Shown in pieces: positions 16,517 through 25,500 of a stretch of 64,000 nt of DNA. The notes below the pieces were generated by a model that worked only from the letters and a program-made list of their open reading frames with translations, was not told the DNA's origin and did no database searches. The stretch comes from Geoanaerobacter sp964528055 (lineage in GTDB: Bacteria > Desulfobacterota > Desulfuromonadia > Geobacterales > DSM-12255). The position numbers were made by a program, and so were the translations under genes. The stretch lies in NCBI GenBank assembly GCA_964528055.1, contig CAZGQM010000004.1, positions 1-64,000 of the forward strand, written 5' to 3'. The stretch's first letter is position 1; each line of letters opens with the position of its first letter.

Positions 16517-17091
16517 ATGGCCACCACAGACGAACTACTCGACGTATTAATGAAGAACTACAAGAAGCCCAAAGATTTGATTGGAGAGAACGGACTACTG
16601 AAACAACTGACCAAGAGGCTTTTAGAGCGGGCAATGCAAGCCGAACTGACCGAACATCTTGGTTATGAGAAACACGCGCCTCAAGGCAAAATCAGCGGCA
16701 ACTCCAGAAACGGTGGTTACAATAAAGCCATCACCGGTGATTTTGGTAACCTCGATATTGCTACACCTCGCGAACGCAATTCAACGTTTGAACCGGTCAT
16801 CCTCCCCAAAGGTGAAACCCGATTCACCGGCTTTGACGACAAGATAATCTCCATGTACGCCCGTGGCATGACCACTCGTGACATTCAAGGGCATCTGCAA
16901 GAGATTTACGGTATCGATGTTTCGCCCACCCTCATTTCCCAATTCACCGATGCAATCAGCGAAGAGGTAATACTCAGGCAGAACCGACCACTGAGAACAT
17001 TGCTAAAAAATGGACAATGCCTATCAGAGACTGGAAATTCGCACTGAATCAATTCAGCATCCTGTTTGAAGATAGAATGCCACACCATTAA
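16517..17091 (+). pseudogene. IS256-family transposase, internally deleted and frameshifted
   Basis: The first ~160 codons encode the N-terminal part of a mutator-type transposase (LIGENGLLKQLTKRLLERAMQAELTEHLGY, PRNRNSTFEP-like segment, DDKIISMYARGMTTRDI, VSPTLISQFTDAISEEV). After QNRPL (about 16992) the reading frame switches: bases 16998-17091 encode, in a different frame, the C-terminal end (KKWTMPIRDWKFALNQFSILFEDRMPHH, stop). The middle ~200 residues, including most catalytic Asp/Glu residues, are missing, so the enzyme is dead. A normal family member has about 400 residues. I could not find a clear pair of terminal inverted repeats around it. Confidence 0.88.
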
Positions 17092-17264
17092 AGTTTTTGG
17101 CGGTTAACTGATATTTAAGCATGTTGGGTTGTAATTTTCCGGAATAACGTTATTATTTTTTAATAAGAATTGCTCCGGGAGAGATCTCAAGTGGTGACAC
17201 TATTGCGCAGACATAACATCTCCTCCTGACTGATACATCTGCCAATATGTTTGTTCCTTAAGAC

Positions 17265-17300
17265 CCCGGCGCAGCGGCTTTTCCCGAATGCCGGGTTTTT
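17265..17300 (+). terminator. Terminator-like hairpin just before the hybrid kinase gene
   Basis: Arms CCCGGC (17265-17270) and GCCGGG (17290-17295) are followed by TTTTT (17296-17300), 23 bases before the kinase start at 17324. It could end readthrough from the IS remnant or act as an attenuator in the kinase leader. The loop of 19 bases is long for a classic terminator. Confidence 0.35.
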
Positions 17301-17323
17301 GTGTTGCATAGGAGACTTGCCCT

Positions 17324-20300
17324 ATGGACATCAATCGACGCAGTGCCATAACTCCTGAAGATTTCCACTCCATCATCTCCATATCCATAGACGGCTTCCT
17401 TCTGGTAGCCATGGACGGAACCATCCTTGAAACCAATGACAGCTACTGTCAGTTAGTCGGGTACTCCCGTGATGAGCTCCTCAAACTGCAGATCCCCGCC
17501 ATTGATGCTGTCGACAACAAGGATGATGTAGCCAGGCGTTTTGAACTGATCATTCAGAACGGCTCGTTGCGGTTTGAGACCAAGCACCTGCATAAAGACG
17601 GCACGGTCATTGATGTCGAGGTCAGTGCCAACTATTCTCCTGCGCATGGCGGTTCGATCTTTTCCTTTGTCCGCGACATTTCTACTCAAAAACATCACCG
17701 TGAGATCATGGCTGCCCGTCTGCGGCTGATAGAATTTTCGCTCACACATTCGCTTGATGAGTTGTTACGGCAGACTCTGGACGAGGCCGAAGCGCTCACA
17801 GGCAGTTGTATCGGTTTTTACCATTTCAAGGAGCCGGACAGTCAGATACTGACCCTGCATGCCTGGTCCACCAAAACTGCCACCATGTTCTGCAAGGCAG
17901 AAGGCACTGGTAGGCATTATCCCGTGTCACAGGCCGGCGTCTGGGCTGACTGCATCCGGGAGGGCCGACCGGTCATCCACAATGATTACGCATCACTCCC
18001 CCACAAGAAGGGGCTGCCGGATGGACATGCCCCGGTTGTTCGTGAACTGGTGGCACCGATCTTCCGCCACGATAAAATAGTCGCCATTATGGGGATCGGC
18101 AATAAAGTCACGGATTACACTCAGCAGGATGTTGAGGTTATTTCAACACTGGCCGACCTGGCATGGGATGTGGTTGAACGTAAGAAGGTGGAAGAAGAGC
18201 TTCAAAAAAGTGAAGGGCGCTACAGGAATATTGTGGAGAATCAGACGGAGTTTGTTGACCGGTATCTGCCAGGTGGCGTGCTGACCTATGTCAACGAGGC
18301 GCTTGTCAGGTTTGCAGGGATACCGGCTGGGGAGTTGCTTGGACAGTCGTTCTATCCATTTATACATGAAGCTGATCGAGACGAGGTAGTCCGGCGCATT
18401 GAATCGATCTCCAGGGGAAATCCTGTTGTGGATACTGAAAGCCGCATTGCACTGCCTGACGGAAGGATACGCTGGAACAGATGGACTCACACCGGTTTTT
18501 TTGATGAAAACGGGGCAGTGGTTGAATATCAATCCGTCGGCAGAGACATTACCGAGCGCAAAGAGGTGGAGGAAAAATTCAGAACTTTGACCGAAAATGC
18601 GCCGGTCGGAATCTACATGACTGACCCGAGTGGCAATTGTACTTACGCTAACAGGTTCTGGTGCGAAATTGCCGGAATGATCGCCCAAGAGGCTTTAGGC
18701 CATGGATGGGAAAAAGGACTCTATGAAGAAGACCGTAATTTTATCAAGGATAATTGGTATAGATCTGTCCAAAGCGGTGGCCGATGGGCATACGAATATC
18801 GTTTTTTGACACCGCAAGGAAAAATAACGTGGGTACATGGCACTGCCTTTCCCCTTTTGGACAGCAATAATGAGATAACAGGTTATATTGGCACAAATGC
18901 TGATATCACCGAGCGTAAACTGGCGGAAAAAGCTCTGATTGAGAGCGAGAAACGCTTCCGCAGCTATTTTGAGCTGTCCCTGATAGGAATTGCCATCACA
19001 TCCCCGGAAAAAGGGTGGCTGCATGTCAATGACCGGCTTTGCGAAGATCTGGGATATACCCGGGAAGAATTACAGGTGCTGACCTGGCCGGAGGTCACAC
19101 ATCCGGATGATCTGCGTGCCGATCTTGAACTGTTTAACCAGGTCGTGTCTGGTCAAAGTGACGGCTACTCCATGGAGAAACGGTTCATTCGAAAAGATGG
19201 ACAGACGATGCATGCAGAAATCTCGGCGAGATGTATCAGGAAAGCTACAGGCGATATTGACTACTTTGTTGCGCTTGTCCAAAACATCACTGATCGCAAA
19301 AAAGCTGAAGAGCGGCTGCAACGGCAGCAGAATATGCTTGCACGGACGGAAAGCATCGCGCATGTAGGAAGTTGGGAATGGGAGATAGCAACCGATACCG
19401 TGACATGGTCGGACGAAATGTTCCGGATTTTTAAGAGGAACCCTGCCGAAGGGGCTCCCTCCTATGAGGAACATCCCAGAATTTATCATCCTGACGATAT
19501 GAAGGAACTTAGCCGAGTTGCTGAAATAGCGCAACGTGACGGTACGCCGTACGAACTTGAACTGCGTGCCATCCGATCAAACGGTGATATTCGGATATGT
19601 CTCGCCCGGGGCTTTGCCGAGAGAGGCTCGGATGGAAAAGTCACGCACCTCTTTGGATCGCTTCAGGATATTACTGAACGTAAACAGATTGAAGTAGCAC
19701 TGGTAAACAGCGAGCGGTTCCTACAGGCAATCATAGACACGGAACCGGAGTGCATCAAGCTGCTCGATGTCGACGGCAACCTGTTGATGATGAACCGGGC
19801 CGGACTGGCGATGATAGAGGCTGATTCATTTGAACAGGTACAAGGACAGTGTGTCTGTCCTTTGATCACCGAACCATACCGGGATGCCTTTACCGCACTT
19901 ACCAGGCAGGTCTTTCAGGGAATCCCCGGATCTCTCGAATTTGAAACAATCGGCCTTAAAGGACGTCATGTCTGGCTTGAGACTCATGCTGTTCCATTCT
20001 GTGATGAGCATGGAGAAATTACTGCCCTGCTCGGAATAACCCGGGACATCACCGAGCGCAGGCAGCTCGAAGAAGTTCAGGCGTATCTTCTAAGGGCCGG
20101 CTCTAGAAGCTCAGGCGAGGATTTTTTTGAATTACTGGCCTCCTATCTGGCCAAACTTCTCGGTATGGATTACGTCTGCATCGACCGCCTCCAGGGAGAT
20201 TGCCTTTCCGCCAAGACTCTAGCAGTTTATCACGATGGTAGGTTCAAGGATAATGTCGAGTACACCCTGAAGGATACTCCCTGCGGTGACGTAGTGGGCA

Positions 20301-21706
20301 AGGAGGTCTGTGTTTTCCCCAAGGAAGTACGAAACCTCTTCCCACAGGATGCGGCTTTACAAGATTTACAGGCCGAGAGTTATGTCGGAACCACGATCTG
20401 GAGTTTCAATATGAAACCGATCGGCCTGATTGCCGTGATCGGTCGAAAAGAGCTGCTGAACTCTCATTTTGCAGAAAGCGTGTTGAAACTGGTTTCTATC
20501 CGGGTAGCAGGGGAACTAGAGCGGAGGCAGGCCGAGGAAGAGAAACTGCTCGTTCAGCAACAATTCCAGCAGGCGCAGAAAATGGAGAGCCTTGGCGTCT
20601 TGGCAGGTGGCATTGCCCATGATTTCAACAACATCCTGGCAATCATCATCGGCAACTGTTCACTGGCTGAGATGAATCCTGACCGGGCAAGCGAACGTAT
20701 ACCGATAATAGAAAAAGCCGCTGACCGCGCCGCCGGACTGTGCCGCCAGATGCTGGCCTATGCCGGGAAAGGCATTTTCACTATGACGCAATTCAATCTG
20801 GCGGTGCTGGTGGATGAAATGGTGCAGATGCTGAAAGCCACCACCAATCAGAACGTGGTGATCAGGTCTGATCTTTCACCGGACATTCCCGCTATTAACG
20901 GCGATGCCAGCCAACTCCGCCAGATTATCATGAATCTGATCATCAACGCATCGGAAGCGATCGGTGACGCGCAGGGCGTTGTTCAGGTATCGCTTGCCAA
21001 AGCAGTAATACAAGCAGGACAGTCTTTTGTGGACCACCTCGGCAATGCTATCCCGCCCGGCTGTTATGCCCGGCTAGAGGTGTCCGACAGCGGCTGCGGC
21101 ATGGATGAAGAAACCAGACGCAGAATATTTGAGCCGTTCTACACCACCAAATTCACCGGTCGTGGCCTGGGGATGTCGGCAGTGCTTGGCATTATAACAG
21201 GGCATAAGGGGGCTTTGCAGCTGACCAGTAACCCGGGGCAGGGTACGACCTTCACAATCTATCTGCCGATTGAGGGCGGTGAGACGTTTGGAGATGAATC
21301 AAGTGAGAAAATGGCATCAACGCTGTGGCAAGGAAGCGGTACGGTATTGCTGGTTGAGGATGAAGTCCAGGTGCGGTTTGTAGCAACGACAATGCTTGAG
21401 AATATGGGATTCAGTGTTATGGAAGCATCGAATGGTCAGGAAGCACTTGAACTCTATCGCAAGAACTCCGCCAGCATTTCTCTGGTCATCACTGATATTG
21501 GAATGCCTATTATGGACGGCTACGCACTGTTCAGAGAGCTAAAGCTTTTGAAACGTGACTTGCCGATAATAATCTCCAGCGGTTTTGGCGATACGGTGGT
21601 GACTACTCGTATTCCAAATGATGAAATAGCTGGGCTGGTCAGCAAGCCATACCGCTTTGACAAGTTGCAGGATGTGGTGAAGAGTGTTGTGGGGGGGGCA
21701 AAGTAA
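17324..21706 (+). CDS. Hybrid sensor histidine kinase, six PAS and two GAF domains plus receiver
   Basis: A 1460-residue cytoplasmic signalling protein without membrane helices. Order: PAS1 (~1-125), GAF1 (~130-290, GAF_2 type), PAS2 to PAS6 (~295-925, each ending DITERK or similar), GAF2 (~930-1085), a HisKA dimer domain with H-box GGIAHDFNNILA (~1105), HATPase (NLIINASEAIGD, SGCGMD, RGLGMSAVLG), and a C-terminal receiver (VLLVEDE, phosphoacceptor Asp in LVITDIGMP, SKPYRF). This is the NtrB-like class with FNN after the H-box histidine. The cytosolic sensor ends in its own receiver, so phosphate probably moves to an unlinked regulator. No response regulator with an output domain lies nearby. 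The start ATG follows TAGGAGA. Confidence 0.92.
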   Translation: MDINRRSAITPEDFHSIISISIDGFLLVAMDGTILETNDSYCQLVGYSRDELLKLQIPAIDAVDNKDDVARRFELIIQNGSLRFETKHLHKDGTVIDVEVSANYSPAHGGSIFSFVRDISTQKHHREIMAARLRLIEFSLTHSLDELLRQTLDEAEALTGSCIGFYHFKEPDSQILTLHAWSTKTATMFCKAEGTGRHYPVSQAGVWADCIREGRPVIHNDYASLPHKKGLPDGHAPVVRELVAPIFRHDKIVAIMGIGNKVTDYTQQDVEVISTLADLAWDVVERKKVEEELQKSEGRYRNIVENQTEFVDRYLPGGVLTYVNEALVRFAGIPAGELLGQSFYPFIHEADRDEVVRRIESISRGNPVVDTESRIALPDGRIRWNRWTHTGFFDENGAVVEYQSVGRDITERKEVEEKFRTLTENAPVGIYMTDPSGNCTYANRFWCEIAGMIAQEALGHGWEKGLYEEDRNFIKDNWYRSVQSGGRWAYEYRFLTPQGKITWVHGTAFPLLDSNNEITGYIGTNADITERKLAEKALIESEKRFRSYFELSLIGIAITSPEKGWLHVNDRLCEDLGYTREELQVLTWPEVTHPDDLRADLELFNQVVSGQSDGYSMEKRFIRKDGQTMHAEISARCIRKATGDIDYFVALVQNITDRKKAEERLQRQQNMLARTESIAHVGSWEWEIATDTVTWSDEMFRIFKRNPAEGAPSYEEHPRIYHPDDMKELSRVAEIAQRDGTPYELELRAIRSNGDIRICLARGFAERGSDGKVTHLFGSLQDITERKQIEVALVNSERFLQAIIDTEPECIKLLDVDGNLLMMNRAGLAMIEADSFEQVQGQCVCPLITEPYRDAFTALTRQVFQGIPGSLEFETIGLKGRHVWLETHAVPFCDEHGEITALLGITRDITERRQLEEVQAYLLRAGSRSSGEDFFELLASYLAKLLGMDYVCIDRLQGDCLSAKTLAVYHDGRFKDNVEYTLKDTPCGDVVGKEVCVFPKEVRNLFPQDAALQDLQAESYVGTTIWSFNMKPIGLIAVIGRKELLNSHFAESVLKLVSIRVAGELERRQAEEEKLLVQQQFQQAQKMESLGVLAGGIAHDFNNILAIIIGNCSLAEMNPDRASERIPIIEKAADRAAGLCRQMLAYAGKGIFTMTQFNLAVLVDEMVQMLKATTNQNVVIRSDLSPDIPAINGDASQLRQIIMNLIINASEAIGDAQGVVQVSLAKAVIQAGQSFVDHLGNAIPPGCYARLEVSDSGCGMDEETRRRIFEPFYTTKFTGRGLGMSAVLGIITGHKGALQLTSNPGQGTTFTIYLPIEGGETFGDESSEKMASTLWQGSGTVLLVEDEVQVRFVATTMLENMGFSVMEASNGQEALELYRKNSASISLVITDIGMPIMDGYALFRELKLLKRDLPIIISSGFGDTVVTTRIPNDEIAGLVSKPYRFDKLQDVVKSVVGGAK

Positions 21707-21872
21707 GCCCCCCTATGAATGGAAATTCTACCAATTTGCAGGCTGACTTATCAGTTATAAAAATCCGATATTCTATTTACACAATTGAATTTACAGGCCC
21801 GCAGCTAAGACCTTTCCATTATCAAAATCTCGAACGTACTTGGATTATCCCGGTTTGAGTGACGATTACCCT

Positions 21873-22240
21873 CTACTTGAATCTACGCTTCAGTCCTTCC
21901 AGACTCTTTCGCTCAACATCATACGCTAGAGTTGCTATTAGCGCATGCGCCGCCAGCATGTCAAAGCACCCAGATTATCCGGCATCTAGGGGCATATGGA
22001 GATCTTCTATTTCACATATCCAAACCCTTCGCAGTAGGGACACGGCTCGTAGATCATCCTCCCCATGCTCTCCAGATACCATGTTCTGTTTATCTCCATC
22101 AGGTCTAGTTTGGAGATCAGCTGGATATTGGTTTATACCCTGTCAGAGTTCAGGACCTTTTCAAGTGCGTTGAAAAACTTCTACCTGCAGCAATACAGCG
22201 GGGTGATTGTCGCCTGTGTGGCCCACAGCGAATTTGGGAA
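21873..22240 (-). pseudogene. Decayed ribonuclease G/E-family fragment
   Basis: On the minus strand, pieces of an RNase G C-terminal half are readable but broken. They are KFFNALEKVLNSDRV, then an in-frame stop, TNIQLISKLDLMEINRTW, SMGRMIYEPCPYCEGFGYVK (zinc-link CPYC motif), another stop, and after a frame change HALIATLAYDVERKSLEG ending in a stop at 21873. In intact RNase G the order is the same: FNALE, DRAKTNI, SELGLVEMTR, EPCPYCEG, then HP-IADLLYDEER. At least two nonsense codons and one frameshift show it is dead. Upstream of about 22240 the match fades. A working rng copy must lie elsewhere. Confidence 0.72.
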
Positions 22241-22430
22241 CACCAACGATACCGACACACACTTGATATTTGTCGGTTCGGTGGCTCCACCTGAAACAAT
22301 TCTCTATGTATACCCATGCGCTATCTGAGGTAACGGGTCCGAGCATCCTATCGGTCATTAAATGGATACCGGTGCTGTTTTCTCAAAAGATTATAGACTT
22401 TTATGAGATTTCTGAACAGATAACGAGCTT

Positions 22431-22459
22431 AAAAGAAAAGGGCATCGTATGATGCCCTT
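22431..22459 (-). terminator. Rho-independent terminator of the FN3 protein/peptide unit
   Basis: Arms AAGGGCATC (22438-22446) and GATGCCCTT (22451-22459) with a four-base loop form a 9-bp hairpin. Read on the minus strand it is followed by TTTTCTTTT (22437-22429). It closes the transcription unit containing the large secreted protein and the 19-residue peptide. Confidence 0.85.
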
Positions 22460-22481
22460 CATTACATTATATCTCCTGGAC

Positions 22482-22541
22482 TTAGCAGGGATGGACCGTC
22501 GCACTTCCTACAACCCTTGGTCGCACATACTGTTTCTTCAT
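22482..22541 (-). CDS. 19-residue peptide with YxxP motif, candidate RiPP precursor
   Basis: A complete minus-strand gene encodes MKKQYVRPRVVGSATVHPC, stop TAA. GGAGG (22554-22550) lies 8 bases before the ATG inside an AAGGAAAGGAGGAAG tract, stronger than most sites here. It lies 45 bases after the stop of the 2305-residue secreted protein and 22 bases before a clear terminator, so it is transcribed. YVRPRVVG resembles the YxxPxL...G leader motif read by PqqD-like recognition domains in lasso-peptide systems; SATVHPC would be the core, with one Cys, one His and one Thr to modify. A PqqD/radical SAM pair lies about 20 kb away. Being a substrate of that pair is inference. Alternatively it is a small regulatory peptide. 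Confidence 0.6.
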   Translation of the reverse strand: MKKQYVRPRVVGSATVHPC

Positions 22542-22586
22542 GGACTCTTCCTCCTTTCCTTAATTGTGATCAATGCTAAACTGCCT

Positions 22587-25500
22587 CTACTGACAGGTAT
22601 TTGCTCCCGTAACATACGGTGATGTAGTAGCTGTTGCATCGTTGCTGTAAGCAGGTCTCTGCGTAGTGGCTTCATAGTTGTCAAAAATGATCTTGAGTGA
22701 TACTGCTTCGTTACGCTGAACATATTGAGTCAGGTTTGCGCCGGTAGCTACAGCAGTAGAGAAACCGGAGGCCTCCTGGATCAGAACCCATTTACCACCG
22801 GTCCACGCGTACGCTGAGATCACGTCCCCCATTCTGGTGAGCCTGAGTTTCCCGATAGTATCTTTTGTAGTGAAACTGGCAGGATATGACACGCCGTTGA
22901 TAATTATGTTAGCACCATATGAATTAACTGATCGCTCAACATAGGCATAGTTTAAGCCAGTCCCTGCCGGGAAATCGATATGAAGCCTGCCGTAAACATG
23001 GTATTTGGTCGCAGTGACCGGAGCATCAGGAAGACTGTAATCAATCTGTACATCAAAATTGTCATGTATTTTTGTAAAGTCGAGCAGACTCATCTGCGAA
23101 TGGCTGTATTTTCCTAATGAATCTACCGGATGCCCTGCATTTGGGCTGGATGTATGCAGCATCACACCACCATTTGCAGGTGTGATTACAGATACGCCGT
23201 TGCTACCCTGAATATTTATTGGTGGATTGGATACGGTGCTCCAAATAGCCCCCAGAACGGTGTAAACCTCCCCATGCTGACCCCAGGATGAAGGGTTAAC
23301 ACCTTTATCAAACATATCAATGAGACCGTGATAGGCTCTTACGCGATAGGTGTGGCGGGTATTCGGGTCAATTGCAATTCTCTGGGTATAGGTGTTCAAA
23401 GGAGCTGGAACAGTAGCAATTCTAGAAAAGAAGTTTTTGCCATAGGCCTTCTCGATTTCATAGCCATCTGGTGCCTCACAGGTTCCAACAATACACGCTC
23501 CCGGAATCCACGAAAGATTTACAGTAAATGAGCCACCAGGTGTCGCCGTTAAAGTTGCAGATGGCATTGACGGCGTTGTAACCAAATCAGGATCACTGTA
23601 TTCTCCATCATTACCAGTAGTATTCCATGGTCGGACCCGGTAATAGTAAGTGGTGCCGGCCTGGAGCGTCACATCCTGATCCAGATAGGATTTAGAGGCC
23701 GGAGTGAGTGTCAGGCAGCCGATGGATGGAGCCGATGCCCCACAGTAATCTTCAGCATAAGGGGCTGGAATGGTGGTTGTATTATTGGGAATCTGAGCCC
23801 AACTACCATTTGCGCCAAGTCTCCGCTCAATCTTGTAGTGTGTAGCACCTAGTCGCAACGACCAGGTAATTTCAATGACTGATGTGGATCTGGCTGCTGC
23901 AGTCAAAGTAGTTTTAGCAGGAGTGGAGGTAAATGCCTGCTCGTTGCTTCGTGCCGAAACCCCTCCTGCGTTCAGGGCTTCTACTTGATAGGCATAGTAG
24001 GTACCTGCGCTGAGCGTGCAATCAGTATAGGTGGGTACGTCTAGCGCTACAATCGGGAGCAGTGGGGTATACGTCCCGCCGCTGCCGATCTTCTTCCATA
24101 CCTTATAGCCGGTATTGCCGGTGAGATTGCCCCAGTTGAGGGTAACACATGATGTAGTAATGTTTGACGGTGTAGCAAGAACCGGTGCATTCAGGGCGGT
24201 GGTCTGGATGATGCTGCCGCTGTACGGCGTTTCTCCCCAGTTGTTAAAGGCATCGATCTGGAAACAGTATAAGGTGGCGGCGGTAAGGCCGTTCAAGGTG
24301 TAGGTGGGTATATTCTGACCAAGTGTCACCGTATTCCAGGTTCCGGCACTACAATCAACGCCGGTGCGTGGTTTCCATCCGAGTTTGTAGCCGGTTTCTC
24401 CTATGATGTCGGTCCAGTTCAGGGTCATCTGGGTTCCGCTAGGAGATGAAGCGGGCAAGAAAGTCGGCGGACCAGCCAGAAGGGTGCCGGCAATAATCGG
24501 GTCACTCCAGACTGAGGAGTATTCCGTAAGTGTACCGTAGTAATCTTTGATACGGTAGCGATAGGTGTACCCTGCAGTAAGACCGGTGTTTACGTAAGAA
24601 CTTGTTGACGGGGATGCCACAGGGATGATGGTGCAACTGTTCCAGTAGCCGGGGTTGTTGATATTCCCCGGAGCACTCAGAGGGTCGTTAGGATTTGTAT
24701 ATTGACAGCGTTCCAGTTCGTATCTGCTACTCCCGGGGACAACAGTCCAGTTGACAGTTAACTGTGTAGTTGACTGAGCGGTGGGGGGTGTAGTGAGTAC
24801 CGGCGCAGGGAGTGGTGTCGGCAGACAGGCCAGTCCGCTGCTGACCGGAAATGGAGCCAGAGAGTCGGGATTGACCAGAGTGTTGACCGCAGTTACTTGA
24901 TAGCAATATTCGGTCTGGGTCGCAAGACCAGTATCAGTGTAGCATGTGGTGTTGAGGACCGCTGTATCTGCTATCTTGGTAAGTACCCCTGTCTGTCCCT
25001 GCTTTCGCCATATCTGGTATGCAGTTTCACCAAGTATGTCATTCCAGCAGATAGACAGTGATGTTATTGATGCAGGTGCCGTGGTTAGGGTTATCGCTGT
25101 GGAGAGCCCGGCCCACGCACCTTTAAGGTTGCTCGTTTCTGTCGTGTTGCCCGGGACTTCGGCGATTATCCGGTAACGATACTGGTAGCCGCTTGTAAGA
25201 CCGGTTCTGCTGTAACTGGTCGTGTTTGCTCCGGTGCGGGCCACTTCTGCCCACCCGCTCCAGTAGTCCGTTCCGTAGAAGTTGTTGTTGCAGTAAGAAG
25301 GGCCGGGTGAGTTTGCAGATGAGCAGTACGACTCCTGTATGATATAAGCGGTTTCATTAGCTATATCGTTCCAGCTCAGATCGATACCTAGTACTGCAGG
25401 TTTTGTTGCAGCTTTCTGAACTACGGCAGACGCTTTTGTCAATACAGATAGTGGAGTGCAGGTGTTTTCGCCTGAACTGTTGTAGGAGGCTATTCTGTAA

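Noticed and set aside
17092..17323. A GEMM-type riboswitch upstream of the hybrid kinase
   Set aside because: The conserved core of c-di-GMP riboswitches is missing; only a simple hairpin is seen.
22065..22328. A plus-strand 87-codon frame in the empty region
   Set aside because: It runs antisense to the readable RNase G remnant and has no ribosome-binding site or family match.
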